64,000 nt of DNA from CAYPNF01 sp964411985 (GCA_964411985.1 CAYPNF010000004.1:183056-247055); one strand, 5' to 3'; positions 17,879 to 27,858 are shown, numbered from the stretch's first letter. Translations and numbers: made by a program. Notes: generated from the sequence alone by a model not told the origin.

Positions 17879-18181
17879 TCAGGAGTCCGTCACCGAAGGA
17901 TAGTACGCCTTCTTGCCAATGGCTGCTGTTCCAGCCACCAATGAACTGGTTGACCTGGTTCCGAAATCGACCTCAGCCAACTTGAGTTGCACAACACCGT
18001 TCTCGGCATCCGGCTGTCCATGATCATAAACCAAGAGGTCATATTTACTAAGGCATGCCCTTCCTTGGGATTGTAGTTGTTGTCCTTTCCAGACCGGGTT
18101 TTCAACGAATGTCCACACACACGATTCATTCATGTCAATAACTAACGAAATGTGAACTATTATATGTGATGTCCTTATCAA
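17879..18181 (-). CDS. Small open frame, uncertain gene or remnant
   Basis: A 100-codon frame in an AT-richer stretch; I do not recognise it. It has a hydrophobic N-terminus (IIVHISLVIDM) and a segment KLAEVDFGTRSTSSLVAG that looks more like part of a beta-sandwich domain than a full protein. A second frame (17890-18129) is open in the same place. It may be the 3' remainder of a lost gene. Confidence 0.25.
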   Translation of the reverse strand: MIRTSHIIVHISLVIDMNESCVWTFVENPVWKGQQLQSQGRACLSKYDLLVYDHGQPDAENGVVQLKLAEVDFGTRSTSSLVAGTAAIGKKAYYPSVTDS

Positions 18182-18275
18182 TAACTCGCACCCAGATCAT
18201 CCTGCCGACGAGGCGTCCTCCTGCGTGCGCCAGAAGTGCTCCTGCAGATACTATGTTTGGCCCGCCTTTTTTGCT

Positions 18276-18303
18276 TGAGGTCTTCGAGATGAGAAGTATA
18301 ACT
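18276..18303 (+). promoter_or_regulatory. Candidate promoter of the LamG-protein gene
   Basis: TTGAGG (18276-18281) and TATACT (18298-18303) are separated by 16 bp, a fair sigma-70-like pair 67 bp before the start codon. The -10 element sits inside a perfect 12-bp palindrome (GAAGTATACTTC, 18294-18305), and a second hyphenated palindrome (CACTT/AAGTG arms, 18317-18330) follows. A repressor could bind here. Confidence 0.4.
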
Positions 18304-18369
18304 TCAAGCCAGTCAACACTTCTATAAGTGATAGTGAATGCGACTATTAACGAGGGTGCAGATAATCAT

Positions 18370-20883
18370 ATGAAGAAGGTTCAAGGATTCCGATCTACAG
18401 ATTCTCAAAGGGATAGTGGGGTTTTCGCCGTGGCTTCTCGGGCTGTGACGCCCTCTGCAATGGGGGCCTTGGTTTGCGGCATGCTGGTGCTGGCGGGGAG
18501 CGTCTTTGGCCAAGGGTCACCCGAGGGCTCGACGGTTGGGACAGCCTCCGGCCATTTCGATCTGGTTGCGCACTGGCGCTTTGACGAGGTGGCAGGTTCT
18601 GTCGCGCATGACTTGACCGGGCAGTATGACGGCAGAGTATCGTCTACGGGGGCGCAATTTGTGGTCGAGGGTGTCGCTGGCAGAGGAATCCACTTTGACC
18701 GCAATCAGGATGGGATGATGGTGGCACCGCCTATAGTGGGGCTTTTTGCCAATGATTTCTCTGTGGTGACGTGGGCTAAACTGCCCGCTGGGGATACGAC
18801 TCCCTTCACTTGGCTCTTTTCGCTGCACGAAGCGTGGTTTGCGAATGGACTCCTGCTGCTTCTAAACGAGTACAGCCCTGGGCAGCAATACAGCGCCCCG
18901 GGCAAAGCTAGCCTCATTATTAACGACGGTTACCATAGTCTGACCTCCAAAGCCTCAATCAACGATGGGAAATGGCATCAGATCGCTTTTACCTACCAGA
19001 AGAACGGGGTGACATCGATCTATGTGGATGGGCAGCCGTCAGGGGCAGTCACAAGCCAACCCACTATCGCTGACCGCTCGGCGCCGGTGGTGATTGGGGG
19101 GCTCTATGGTAACGAAACAACCGGTGTTCCGAAGGGGTATTATACGGGTTGGGTGGATGACGTTCAGGTTTACCGAGGCGCGCTTAGCGCTGGCGAAATA
19201 GGGGAGTTGTTTGAGCAACCAGGAAAGAACTTGCCCGAATTGGATAGAGAACTCGTTGTGTGGCCCAAGTCGGGCGCCTATACAAATGCCGTCAGCGTGA
19301 CGATGACCACGAGCATCGCATCAGGAGTCGTCCGATATACGCTCGATGGCACGGAGCCCGTGGCCACTTCTGCGGAGTATTCTGGTGCAATGACTGTCGA
19401 TCGAACCTGCACCTTTAAGGCTCGTGCGTTTGTGAATGGGAATCCAGCCTCAGAGGTGGTCTCTGCTTCTTATCTATTCCCTAGCCGTGTCGATCTGGCT
19501 GCGCACTGGCGGTTTGACGAATCCTCAGGCTTGGTGGCTCATGACTTGACTGGCCAATATGATGGAAAAGTGTCCCCGACAGGTGCCGAGTTCGTCGGGG
19601 AGGCAGTTGCCGGTGGAGGAATCCAGTTCGATCGTGCCAAGGACGGAATGATGGTAGCGCCGCCGATTGGTGGGCTTTTTACCAACGATTTCTCCGTGGT
19701 GACTTGGGCTAAACTGCCAGCCGGAGATACGACTCCTTTCACGTGGCTCTTTTCCCTGCACGAGACATGGGTTGCGAATGGGCTTTTGCTGCTCTTAAAC
19801 GAGTATAGCCCAGGCCAGGAATACAGCGCACCCGGAAAAGCAAGTCTGATCATCAACGATGGGTACCACAGTCTCACCTCCAAAGCTTCGATCAATGACG
19901 GGAAGTGGCATCAGATCGCGTTCACCTATGAGAAGAACGGGGTAACATCGATCTATGTGGACGGGCAGCCGTCGGGTTCGGTGGCGAGCCAGCCAACAAT
20001 TGTGGATCGATTGGCTCCGGTAGTTATCGGTGGTCTCTATGGCAATGTGACGACAGGTGTCCCGAAGGGGTACTACACCGGTTGGGTGGACGATGTCCAA
20101 GTTTATCGGGGTGCTCTCAACCTTGGTGAGGTAGCTGTGCTTTTCGAACGCGTTGGTGCGAATTTGATCGAGCTCACGCAACCGCTTGCGATTTGGCCCA
20201 GGACCGGCATCTATACGAACTTCGTGAACGTCACCATGACAACGAGTTCAGGTGAAAATGAGATTCGTTACACCACCGACGGATCCGACCCAGTGGGTTC
20301 TTCTCCACTCTTCACTGGCCAGCTTAAGATCACTAGCTCCGCCACGGTGAAAGCAATGGCCTTTCAGGCTGGCCAGCCCGTCTCCGGAGCGGTCTCTGCT
20401 AACTACAGTGTGGTGCCGGGCGGTCCGGTGATCACAAAACAACCTGAGGACCAAGTCGCCCGTCTGGGTGAGGAAGCGCGGTTTGTGGTCAGTGCAACAG
20501 GCAGAGCACCGCTGAGTTACCAGTGGCGCAAGGATGGGAATCCCATCACTGGCGCGACCGATCCAACCTTGATCCTCACGGGTTGTAAGAAATCCGACGA
20601 AGGAACCTACACCGTGCTTGTCACCGATTCCACCGGTCAAGTTAGCAGTTCTACGGTGTCGCTTCTCGTCAAGGACTGGATTCTCTCGGTCCGTCTGTTC
20701 CCGGGGCTGCTTCTCCAGGGAACCTCCGGAGATCGGTTTGTAATTCAGTATGTCACCGACTTGGCTATGACTAACGCGTGGATCGATCTGGCCCGGGTTA
20801 CACTGACCAATAGCTTTGTCTTCTGGGTAGACATGGACGGCACAACGCAGCAGCGGTTCTACCGCGCGATCCCCGCGCCGTAG
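18370..20883 (+). CDS. Secreted protein with two LamG and two chitobiase-like domains plus an Ig domain
   Basis: 837 residues from the ATG at 18370; a GTG at 18328 is an alternative. A signal peptide (about residues 30-52, ending near VFGQG) leads into LamG domain 1 (ALAHWRF-type start, VTWAKLPAGDTTPFTWLFSL, DGKWHQIAFTYQKNG, VYRGALSAGEI), then a CHB_HEX_C-type beta-sandwich (VRYTLDGTEPVATSA). The same pair is repeated, followed by an Ig-like domain (ITKQPEDQVARLGEEARF ... SYQWRKDGNPITGATD) and a C-terminal module ending QQRFYRAIPAP. It is probably a cell-surface or extracellular carbohydrate- or protein-binding protein; no catalytic domain is visible. Confidence 0.88.
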   Translation: MKKVQGFRSTDSQRDSGVFAVASRAVTPSAMGALVCGMLVLAGSVFGQGSPEGSTVGTASGHFDLVAHWRFDEVAGSVAHDLTGQYDGRVSSTGAQFVVEGVAGRGIHFDRNQDGMMVAPPIVGLFANDFSVVTWAKLPAGDTTPFTWLFSLHEAWFANGLLLLLNEYSPGQQYSAPGKASLIINDGYHSLTSKASINDGKWHQIAFTYQKNGVTSIYVDGQPSGAVTSQPTIADRSAPVVIGGLYGNETTGVPKGYYTGWVDDVQVYRGALSAGEIGELFEQPGKNLPELDRELVVWPKSGAYTNAVSVTMTTSIASGVVRYTLDGTEPVATSAEYSGAMTVDRTCTFKARAFVNGNPASEVVSASYLFPSRVDLAAHWRFDESSGLVAHDLTGQYDGKVSPTGAEFVGEAVAGGGIQFDRAKDGMMVAPPIGGLFTNDFSVVTWAKLPAGDTTPFTWLFSLHETWVANGLLLLLNEYSPGQEYSAPGKASLIINDGYHSLTSKASINDGKWHQIAFTYEKNGVTSIYVDGQPSGSVASQPTIVDRLAPVVIGGLYGNVTTGVPKGYYTGWVDDVQVYRGALNLGEVAVLFERVGANLIELTQPLAIWPRTGIYTNFVNVTMTTSSGENEIRYTTDGSDPVGSSPLFTGQLKITSSATVKAMAFQAGQPVSGAVSANYSVVPGGPVITKQPEDQVARLGEEARFVVSATGRAPLSYQWRKDGNPITGATDPTLILTGCKKSDEGTYTVLVTDSTGQVSSSTVSLLVKDWILSVRLFPGLLLQGTSGDRFVIQYVTDLAMTNAWIDLARVTLTNSFVFWVDMDGTTQQRFYRAIPAP
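18559..20410 (+). repeat. Intragenic tandem duplication (LamG + chitobiase-like unit)
   Basis: Unit 1 (about 18559-19490) and unit 2 (about 19491-20410) encode the same LamG-CHB pair and are near-identical over long stretches, including the segments covering the WLFSLHE, SLIINDGYHSLTSKASINDGK and VYRGAL motifs. Differences are scattered codons. This is a recent duplication or one kept alike by gene conversion. Confidence 0.85.
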
Positions 20884-20954
20884 CCAGGTAATCTTCTTCA
20901 CGCACCTCCCCCCGCAGCCGGTTTGGCTCCAGGAAGGGAAGTGTTTCAAACCCT

Positions 20955-20985
20955 GAGCCCCCGGTTTCCCGGGGGCTCTCTGTTT
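20955..20985 (+). terminator. Rho-independent terminator after the LamG gene
   Basis: A perfect 10-bp GC-rich inverted repeat (GAGCCCCCGG, 4-nt loop, CCGGGGGCTC, 20955-20978) followed by TCTGTTT. It lies about 70 bp beyond the stop codon of the LamG-protein gene. Confidence 0.75.
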
Positions 20986-21320
20986 ACTGCTCATTATGGC
21001 GTGCAATAGTTTTGTGCGGGTGAAGAAGTAGCTGCACTCTGTCCCATCCGTAGACAGGGCCGTTGGGACACCTTATCAGAACGCGACACCTCATGTCTTT
21101 TGCTTGCGGATAGATCCTCAGGTTGACGTTTTCCTCCCGATTCTTTTTCCCTTTGAACGTGCTTGGAGAGAGTCGCTTGCGGCTCTTTACGCGGCCTTTC
21201 CCGTTCCGACCTTGTCAGTTGGCACATGCTCTGCGAAGGGGGGCATTGTGCGGGACTTTGGGCTGCGAATTCACATCAACCCGAGGGCCCGTTGATCGAA
21301 CGACTGAAGACTTTCTGACC
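20986..21320. other. Upstream region of the papain-like protease gene
   Basis: 335 bp without a supported gene. The protease frame stays open up to 21123, but codons before 21321 encode no signal-like sequence, so this part is treated as leader DNA. I found no convincing promoter pair. Confidence 0.4.
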
Positions 21321-23462
21321 ATGAAAAGCATGAAACTGCAATCTGCGGCTCGCCCGGTGGTAACGGTCCTGATCGCCCTCTCCACCTCTTTGGCCTATGG
21401 TTTGACGCCCGAAGATCCGATCGGACCCGAATTTGAGCAGAACGACATGATGTTTCGCACGCCGTGGGATGGCAAGGTGGTCGGAACCGGTGTACAGCGT
21501 CCCAGCGTGGAACAGTGGGCTTGGGCTGAGCAACACATGGTCAAAGCCCAGCACGTCAAACTCAACCGGCTCGGGCTGGAACGTGTCAACGCCGCTCGCG
21601 CTCGTCGTGGCTTGAAGCCACTGGACGACAAGCAAGCTGGCGTTGTGGCAGTCGGAGCTGAGCCGCAGGCCACAGTGACGGGCACCTCGGGGACTGCGAC
21701 CGCCCCAGGTGCGACGCCCACTTACGTGGACAACAGCACACTGCCCTATTTTCCTCCTATCCGCAGCCAGGGCAGCCTAAACTCCTGCGCGCAGTTTTCC
21801 GCAGTTTACTACACCCTGACCCACATGACGGCGATGGCCCGGAATTGGGATGCCAAGGCGGGTGGGGACATGTATCGGTTTTCGCCCAAGTGGACGTACA
21901 ACATGGTGAATGGGGGCGCTAACGTGGGTTCGTGGCACTACGACGCGTATGCCATTGCACAGAAGCACGGCTTGGCCACATGGGCTGAGTTGCCGTATGA
22001 CGGGGACTACCGTGCCTGGAGTACGAATCCAAGCGTTTGGCGCAACGCAATCTATATGCGGGCCAACCAGACCGGGAAAGTGCTCGACGTGGATACCGAT
22101 GCCGGGCTGGGGCAGTTGAAGCAGTTATTGGTCAACGGCTACGTTCTCAACTTTGCCACGTACATCAACTCCTGGGTATGGAAAGCGATTGGTAATGATC
22201 CGAGTACCACCGCTGATGATGCCTTTGCTGGGAAGCAGTGCGTCACGCTCGTCAATGGGACCAGTGGCGGTCATGCGATGACCGTGGTGGGCTACAACGA
22301 CGACCTGTGGATTGATGCCAACGCAAACGGAGTAGTGGAGGCGGGGGAAAAGGGTGCCTTGCGGATTGCCAACAGCTGGGGCACATCGTGGGGTGAAGCG
22401 GGCTACTGCTGGTTGTCCTACCAAGCCCTTCGCACTCGCAACGCCGCCTCCACGGCTGAAGGTGCTTTCTGGTACGATGAGGCCACTTGGGTCACGGCTC
22501 GCGCCAGTTACGAACCGCAGCTGATCGCGGAGTTCACGGTCAATCACCTGACCCGTAATCAGCTCCTCATGACCCTCGGCCTCTCTGATTCAAGCGCATC
22601 GAGTCCGGCCAGCCAGTGGTATCCGAACAAAGTCCTCTATCAGGCTGGAGGTGCTTATGCCTTCAACGGCTTAACCACGGCGATGGATTCGACATTCTGC
22701 CTGGACTTTACGGACTTGCTGCCCGCGACCGCCGTCAGCAAGCGTTACTATGTGGGCATGAATGACAGCGCAGCCGGGAATCTGGCCCAGCTGAAAGCAT
22801 ACAAGTTGGTGGATCTGGCGCATGGCCTGGACGTTCCTTGCGCGGTGGTTCCCAAGTCTGCGGACGGATCCCAAACCTATGCTTATGTCGACTACAACTT
22901 CGGCACGGGCACACTACCTCCCGTTGCTAGCGTGAGCGCTAACCCCACCAGTGGGAATATCCCCTTGGTGGTAGGTTTCGACGCCTCGGCTTCGTCTGAC
23001 CCGGATGGTTCGATTGCGTCGTATTCTTGGAACTTTGGTGATGGCACTGCGGGTGTGGGGGCAACTGCCCAGCATACCTACACCAAGGGCGGCAACTACA
23101 CGGCCACCTTGACGGTTACCGACAACACCGGAGCGCAGAGCACGAGCACAGTCCAGATCTCCGCAGTCGATCCCAACATCCTCAACGCGCCCTCCGCACC
23201 GACAGCAACGGTGTCAGGCAAGACGGTGGCGCTGAAGTGGACCGACAACGCGAACAACGAGTCGGGCTACTATATCGAACGCGCAGTGAAGGTGACGAAG
23301 GGGACTCCTTCCTACGCGAAGGTCGGGACGGTTGGAGCGAACGTGACTAGTTTCAGTGAGACCGTAACCTCCGGAACCTACTTGTACCGAGTGCAAGCTT
23401 TCAACAGCGCCACGGGAGTGATGTCGGCCTACTCGGCTGCGATTTCTGTCAGAGTGCGGTGA
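21321..23462 (+). CDS. Secreted papain-like (C1A) cysteine protease with PKD and Fn3 domains
   Basis: 713 residues from the ATG at 21321, which gives a normal signal peptide (ending near LAYG). The catalytic domain has the oxyanion Gln and nucleophile in SQGSLNSCAQFS (Cys156; the usual Trp after Cys is replaced by Ala), the catalytic His in GGHAMTVVGYN (His318) and Asn in IANSWGTSWGEAGY (Asn351). A PKD domain (SYSWNFGDGTAG near residue 570) and a C-terminal Fn3 domain (ALKWTDNANNESGYYIER) follow. A presumed prosegment precedes the catalytic domain. It probably digests protein outside the cell; PKD/Fn3 likely help binding to substrate or surface. Confidence 0.9.
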   Translation: MKSMKLQSAARPVVTVLIALSTSLAYGLTPEDPIGPEFEQNDMMFRTPWDGKVVGTGVQRPSVEQWAWAEQHMVKAQHVKLNRLGLERVNAARARRGLKPLDDKQAGVVAVGAEPQATVTGTSGTATAPGATPTYVDNSTLPYFPPIRSQGSLNSCAQFSAVYYTLTHMTAMARNWDAKAGGDMYRFSPKWTYNMVNGGANVGSWHYDAYAIAQKHGLATWAELPYDGDYRAWSTNPSVWRNAIYMRANQTGKVLDVDTDAGLGQLKQLLVNGYVLNFATYINSWVWKAIGNDPSTTADDAFAGKQCVTLVNGTSGGHAMTVVGYNDDLWIDANANGVVEAGEKGALRIANSWGTSWGEAGYCWLSYQALRTRNAASTAEGAFWYDEATWVTARASYEPQLIAEFTVNHLTRNQLLMTLGLSDSSASSPASQWYPNKVLYQAGGAYAFNGLTTAMDSTFCLDFTDLLPATAVSKRYYVGMNDSAAGNLAQLKAYKLVDLAHGLDVPCAVVPKSADGSQTYAYVDYNFGTGTLPPVASVSANPTSGNIPLVVGFDASASSDPDGSIASYSWNFGDGTAGVGATAQHTYTKGGNYTATLTVTDNTGAQSTSTVQISAVDPNILNAPSAPTATVSGKTVALKWTDNANNESGYYIERAVKVTKGTPSYAKVGTVGANVTSFSETVTSGTYLYRVQAFNSATGVMSAYSAAISVRVR

Positions 23463-23513
23463 CCCGTGGTTGAGGTGCCGCGCCGGCAGGCTGTGCTGGT
23501 GGTCGGTTGGGGA

Positions 23514-23566
23514 TTGTCCCTCCTGGTGAGCGCCCTGCAGGGTCCGCCAGGAGGGACAAGCTTTTG
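23514..23566 (+). terminator. Strong terminator hairpin between convergent genes
   Basis: A perfect 13-bp inverted repeat, TTGTCCCTCCTGG (23514-23526) and its complement (23547-23559), with a 20-nt loop that itself holds the palindrome CCCTGCAGGG. GCTTTTG follows on the plus strand. It lies 52 bp after the protease stop and could serve both the protease and the convergent WD40 gene. Confidence 0.7.
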
Positions 23567-23640
23567 CAGGATGGGCCGCCCCCCGCCGAGGGGCGACTTC
23601 CGCAGCCGGTTCTGACCACTCGATCCAAGGGAACTGGAGC

Positions 23641-25773
23641 TCACTGCCTGAGTGTCCGGAAGAACCTCGCTTGGCCTTCCGCCGGGCTGATCTCGATTTT
23701 CGAATTCTCGCCGTCTCCGGTGAGAAGTTGGAGGTCTGTCCATCGAACCAGGTCCAGCGACGATTGGAGGCGGTATTGACTGCCTGCTGCTCCCTGCACC
23801 TGAACGGAAAGGCTCTTACCCAGCTTTTTGATCGCGAGTACTGCAGGAGCGTTGCTGGAGGCGAGTGGGTTTCTTTTCACCACGACGGAGCCATCCATCC
23901 TTCCGTAGGCCAGATTCATGGCATCGGGCGAGAATCGGGCGCTCTTCGGAACCAGCGCTTCGTTTTTCAGGTCGTGGAGAAGTGCTCCATCCGCCACCCG
24001 CCAGATCTGTACTGCCCCTTGCAGCGAGCTAGGGATGTTGTGAACCGTCGCCAGAAGATGGAGGCCGTCGGGCGAAAAACATACCGAGCCAACGTGCCCT
24101 CCGGGAGCGAGCGTTCGGAGGAGGGTGCCCGCCTCTACACTCCAAAGCCGGAGCGAGTTGTCATAGCCTGCGGAGGCAATGGATTTCCCATCTGGGGAGA
24201 AGCTGAGGCCCTGGACCCAGTGCGTGTGGCCCCTCAGGGTACGAAGCGCAACGCCGTCCTGCACGCGCCAGAGGGTACAGGTCGTGTCCCGTGAGCCTGA
24301 GGCGAGCAGCGAGCCATCCGGCGAAAACTCCAAGCTGTTGACCCCGTCCTGGTGACCGTCAAGTTGCAGAAGCGGTTTTCCATCGCTAGCACGGAAGAGA
24401 CGGATTGTGGCGTTTCGACCTCCCGTTGCCAGGATCCCACTATCTGGTGAGAATGCTACTGAGGAGACCTCCGGATACTGAAAACTCTGGGAAGGAATGC
24501 TCAGTGCAGTGGAACCATCCGAGGTCCTCCAAACAAGAGTCTGTCCCTTCTCGCATCCCAGTGCCAGAAGGCTACTGTCCTTTGAGAAGCACAAGTTGTT
24601 TCCTTCGATGCGCTTGGCCGCCCATCGGCGAACGAGGCTGCCGTCGGAGGCCTGAAGTAGATTGACAAAGCTCGGGTCAGCAGTAGCCAGCCACCGGCCA
24701 TCGTGGGAGAACCGCACTTGTTCACAGATATCGCCATGGATGCTGATTGGCTCAGAGGCCGTAGTACTGTCGGTTCGCAAACACTGAATGCCGTCCTGTT
24801 CATCCTGAAAAACGAGCACCTTTCCGTCATCCGAGAGGTCTAGGCCCTTTCCCGTGATCCTGTCGGTGCTTGTGAACGCAGGCTGAACGAGCCGGTTGGT
24901 ACTGGTGTGCAGATCATAAAGACGAGCTTCGCCGTTCTGGGAAATGCAACCCAGCATTTGACCATTACTTGAGAAGGCCAAGGAAGCACTAGGATTCGCC
25001 TGGCCGGTAAGTACCTGGTTAACGTTCCAGTCCTCGGTGCTGAGAAAACGGATTCCCTCAAAGGCACCGAGGGCAACTTGGCTGCCGCCAGGGACGAAGG
25101 CGAGTGAATAGGATGCTTTGGTCTTCGCGGACCGGAGGAGGGATGCATCTGATACCTGCCACAGGGCAACCCGTTGATCCCAGGACGTGGAGGCAAGCAG
25201 GGTACTGTCGGATGAGAAGCCAATCAGCAGGTTGGGCAAGGAGTGGAGTGGTGGCAGAACTCTCAGCGAGCCATCATGGACACTCCAGAGCATGATGATC
25301 CGGTCCGGTCCGGCTGTGGCATACCATTTACCGTCCGGCGAAAAACAGACCTGGCCGAAAAAGCCCGGTTGATGGACGAGTGATGAGGAAAGTAGTGCGC
25401 CGTCGGTCAGGCGCCAGGTCGTGACCGCTCCGTCGTATCTGAGTCCTACGGCGAGAGTACCATCTGGTGATATCGCGGCGCTTTGGAGATTATTCGTCCC
25501 GTCGGTCAAGGTTTTCAGCAGGCGCCCTGTGGCGATGTCCCAGAGCTTGATGCCAGCGAGACTCTCGGCGGTAACCATACGTTTTCCATCGATGGAGAGA
25601 TCGAGGCTCGAGATTCCGCCGGGGCCCGTGCCCCCTCGCATCCAGAGAATCTCGTCCTGAGTGTCGTTGATGGCACCTGCTGACACCTGACTTGGGGAAA
25701 AGATGCTCAGAGAAGCCAGAACGAAAGCGAGAACGGGTTCTTTGAACTGAATACCAAGACTGTTGGGTATCAT
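23641..25773 (-). CDS. Secreted WD40-repeat beta-propeller protein
   Basis: 710 residues. A signal peptide (about residues 12-32, ending SAGA) precedes around a dozen WD40-like repeats through residue 640 (for example FSPDGSLLASGSRDTTCTLW, FSPDGKSIASAGYDNSLRLW), enough for one or two propellers. The C-terminal 60 residues form a separate beta-rich module (SSLDLVRWTDL ... ARFFRTLRQ) also seen in other proteins of this window. WD40 repeats are scaffolds; no enzymatic domain is visible. It is divergent from the sulfatase gene, about 280 bp away. Confidence 0.88.
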   Translation of the reverse strand: MIPNSLGIQFKEPVLAFVLASLSIFSPSQVSAGAINDTQDEILWMRGGTGPGGISSLDLSIDGKRMVTAESLAGIKLWDIATGRLLKTLTDGTNNLQSAAISPDGTLAVGLRYDGAVTTWRLTDGALLSSSLVHQPGFFGQVCFSPDGKWYATAGPDRIIMLWSVHDGSLRVLPPLHSLPNLLIGFSSDSTLLASTSWDQRVALWQVSDASLLRSAKTKASYSLAFVPGGSQVALGAFEGIRFLSTEDWNVNQVLTGQANPSASLAFSSNGQMLGCISQNGEARLYDLHTSTNRLVQPAFTSTDRITGKGLDLSDDGKVLVFQDEQDGIQCLRTDSTTASEPISIHGDICEQVRFSHDGRWLATADPSFVNLLQASDGSLVRRWAAKRIEGNNLCFSKDSSLLALGCEKGQTLVWRTSDGSTALSIPSQSFQYPEVSSVAFSPDSGILATGGRNATIRLFRASDGKPLLQLDGHQDGVNSLEFSPDGSLLASGSRDTTCTLWRVQDGVALRTLRGHTHWVQGLSFSPDGKSIASAGYDNSLRLWSVEAGTLLRTLAPGGHVGSVCFSPDGLHLLATVHNIPSSLQGAVQIWRVADGALLHDLKNEALVPKSARFSPDAMNLAYGRMDGSVVVKRNPLASSNAPAVLAIKKLGKSLSVQVQGAAGSQYRLQSSLDLVRWTDLQLLTGDGENSKIEISPAEGQARFFRTLRQ

Positions 25774-26052
25774 ATGGCCTTCTTTTACTTACACTACTCT
25801 TCAGCTGACCTGAAACGCTTCGGGTTGCGACTCGGATACTACGTGACTAATGCCTCGTTACTACGCCTGGCATGATAAGCTGACTGATCTTGTGGTCGCA
25901 AGCGTGAAAGAAGCGAGGATGATGGTGCCTTCCGCCGCCGGGTTGCCCGCCCAACCCTTGTTCCACTCGATTCTCCGTCAGCGGCTCAAACCTGCTTGAT
26001 GCCTGGGGCGAGGAACCTTGACTTCGGATCTGCATGTTGGAAGTATTTCCTC

Positions 26053-27840
26053 ATGTGCTCCATGCTTGTTGCTGATACAGGACCTGGCGTAGACCGGCGC
26101 GACTTCTTGAGAAGAACATGCACGCTGGCTGGAGGCGTAGTCCTCGCGGACACCGTGGTATCGCAAGCCTTTGGCGCGGCAGGAGGGGTTCCTACGGTGG
26201 CAAACACTGGGAGCAAACCGAATGTGCTGTTCCTGATGGTGGATCAGTTGCGCCTGCCGACCTGGGATCTGACCAGGATGCCTTTGCCCGCTTACGAGTT
26301 GCTGTGCCGCGGCGGGATGAGTTTCGATTCGATGTATTGCTCCTGCACGCCCTGCACTCCGAGCCGAGCGACCATCCTGACCGGGCTGCACATGACTCAG
26401 CATGGGCTGGAGATCAACGTCTGCAAAGCCGTGCCGAAGCTGAACCCGAGCATTCCCACCCTCGGGCATTACTTCCAATTTGCCGGGTACCGCACCCCGT
26501 ACTTCGGCAAATGGCACCTGTCCACTTCCGACGAGTATGCCCAAGTGGGGTTGACACCGTATGGTTTTGAAGAACTTCCGTTCCAAGATCTCCAGGGAAC
26601 GCCGGGGCAGGGGGCCACGGACGACCCTGGAATTGCGGACAAGGCGATCGCCTGGCTCAACGCGTATGCTGCGTCGAAAAACCCGCAACCTTGGCTGCTC
26701 TTCTGTTCCCTGGTGAATCCGCACGACATCATGTACTACAAGGCGGCTGTCCAGGAGACGGAGGTCTATGTCGAGTATACGACCCAGCTACCAGCGAACT
26801 TTGAGGATGACCTGAGTACCAAGCCCAAAGCTCACGCCCAATACCAGAAGCTTTGGGGCACCATGTTCAAAATGCAGGCCAGCGGGGCCAGTGCCGCCAG
26901 CACTACCGATTGGCTGCGAGCGATGGACTATTACTACGACCTTGCACGGAAAGCCGACGATCAGCTCATGCGCGTCCTCGAGCGGGCGAACGATCCTGCC
27001 TGGGCTGAGAACACGATCATCGTCTTCCTCTCTGACCACGGTGAGTTGGCGGGTGCGCATCGGATGATGGGCAAAGGTCCCTTTGCCTACGAGGAAAGTG
27101 TACACGTTCCCATGGTGATCTCCTGGAAGGGGCGGATTCCGGCCGGCACCGTCACCAAGTCACTGGCGCAGACGGTGGATGTACTGCCCACGCTGCTGGA
27201 TTTGGCGGGGATTGTTCCGGCCGGGAACTACCTCCCCGGTAAAAGCTTGAAACCGGTCCTGTTGGGATCCCCCAGCACCACTGTGAACGATCACGTCATC
27301 TTTTGCTACGGGATGTCGATCGCCCAGACGATCTCTGAGTACGCCGATTACGGCGCAACGATGCCCCCGGGTATCTCTCCGGCGCCTTGGAAGTTCCATG
27401 CGATTCGTGACACGAATTTCAAATACGCCCGCTACTTTGAGGAGGGGACCACCGCCCTCGAAGAGGAACACGAGCTTTATGACATCCTCGAGGATGCCCC
27501 AGAACTGAAGAACCTGGCCGGAAAGCAAGGCCACCTGGCCGATGAAGCACGAATGGCCGCCAAGCTCACCCAGGCCGAGAAGACCGAAATGGCACCGATT
27601 GCCCCATCCTTTTTCAACGCCCCCTTTGGCGCGGTCCTCAAGATGGCACGGTCTTCGGATACTCAGGTGCTGCTGCGTTTCGACACTCAGAAGGACATTC
27701 AATACCAGGCCCAGGTCACGACCGACTTCGTTCAGTGGAGCGATGTCGGCTCCACCTTGCTCGGAACGGGGGATGAATTGGAAGTGGCGATCTCCCTTCC
27801 GACGGCTGGCAAGGGTTTCTATCGGCTGAAGCGCCTTTAG
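26053..27840 (+). CDS. Tat-exported sulfatase, Cys-type, with C-terminal module
   Basis: 595 residues from the ATG at 26053 (preceded by a GGAAG site); a TTG at 25996 is possible. A twin-arginine signal (DRRDFLRRTC) is followed by the sulfatase metal-binding start (NVLFLMVDQLR) and the modification motif C-T-P-S-R at Cys101, whose cysteine must become formylglycine. Further signatures are GKWHL, the SDHGE-type FLSDHGELAGAHRMMGKG, and VPMVISWKG. It cleaves sulfate esters, probably from sulfated polysaccharides. Its partner maturase lies 18 bp downstream. The C-terminus has the module that ends in FYRLKRL. Confidence 0.93.
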   Translation: MCSMLVADTGPGVDRRDFLRRTCTLAGGVVLADTVVSQAFGAAGGVPTVANTGSKPNVLFLMVDQLRLPTWDLTRMPLPAYELLCRGGMSFDSMYCSCTPCTPSRATILTGLHMTQHGLEINVCKAVPKLNPSIPTLGHYFQFAGYRTPYFGKWHLSTSDEYAQVGLTPYGFEELPFQDLQGTPGQGATDDPGIADKAIAWLNAYAASKNPQPWLLFCSLVNPHDIMYYKAAVQETEVYVEYTTQLPANFEDDLSTKPKAHAQYQKLWGTMFKMQASGASAASTTDWLRAMDYYYDLARKADDQLMRVLERANDPAWAENTIIVFLSDHGELAGAHRMMGKGPFAYEESVHVPMVISWKGRIPAGTVTKSLAQTVDVLPTLLDLAGIVPAGNYLPGKSLKPVLLGSPSTTVNDHVIFCYGMSIAQTISEYADYGATMPPGISPAPWKFHAIRDTNFKYARYFEEGTTALEEEHELYDILEDAPELKNLAGKQGHLADEARMAAKLTQAEKTEMAPIAPSFFNAPFGAVLKMARSSDTQVLLRFDTQKDIQYQAQVTTDFVQWSDVGSTLLGTGDELEVAISLPTAGKGFYRLKRL

Positions 27841-27858
27841 TCTTCTTCAGCGCCTTGC

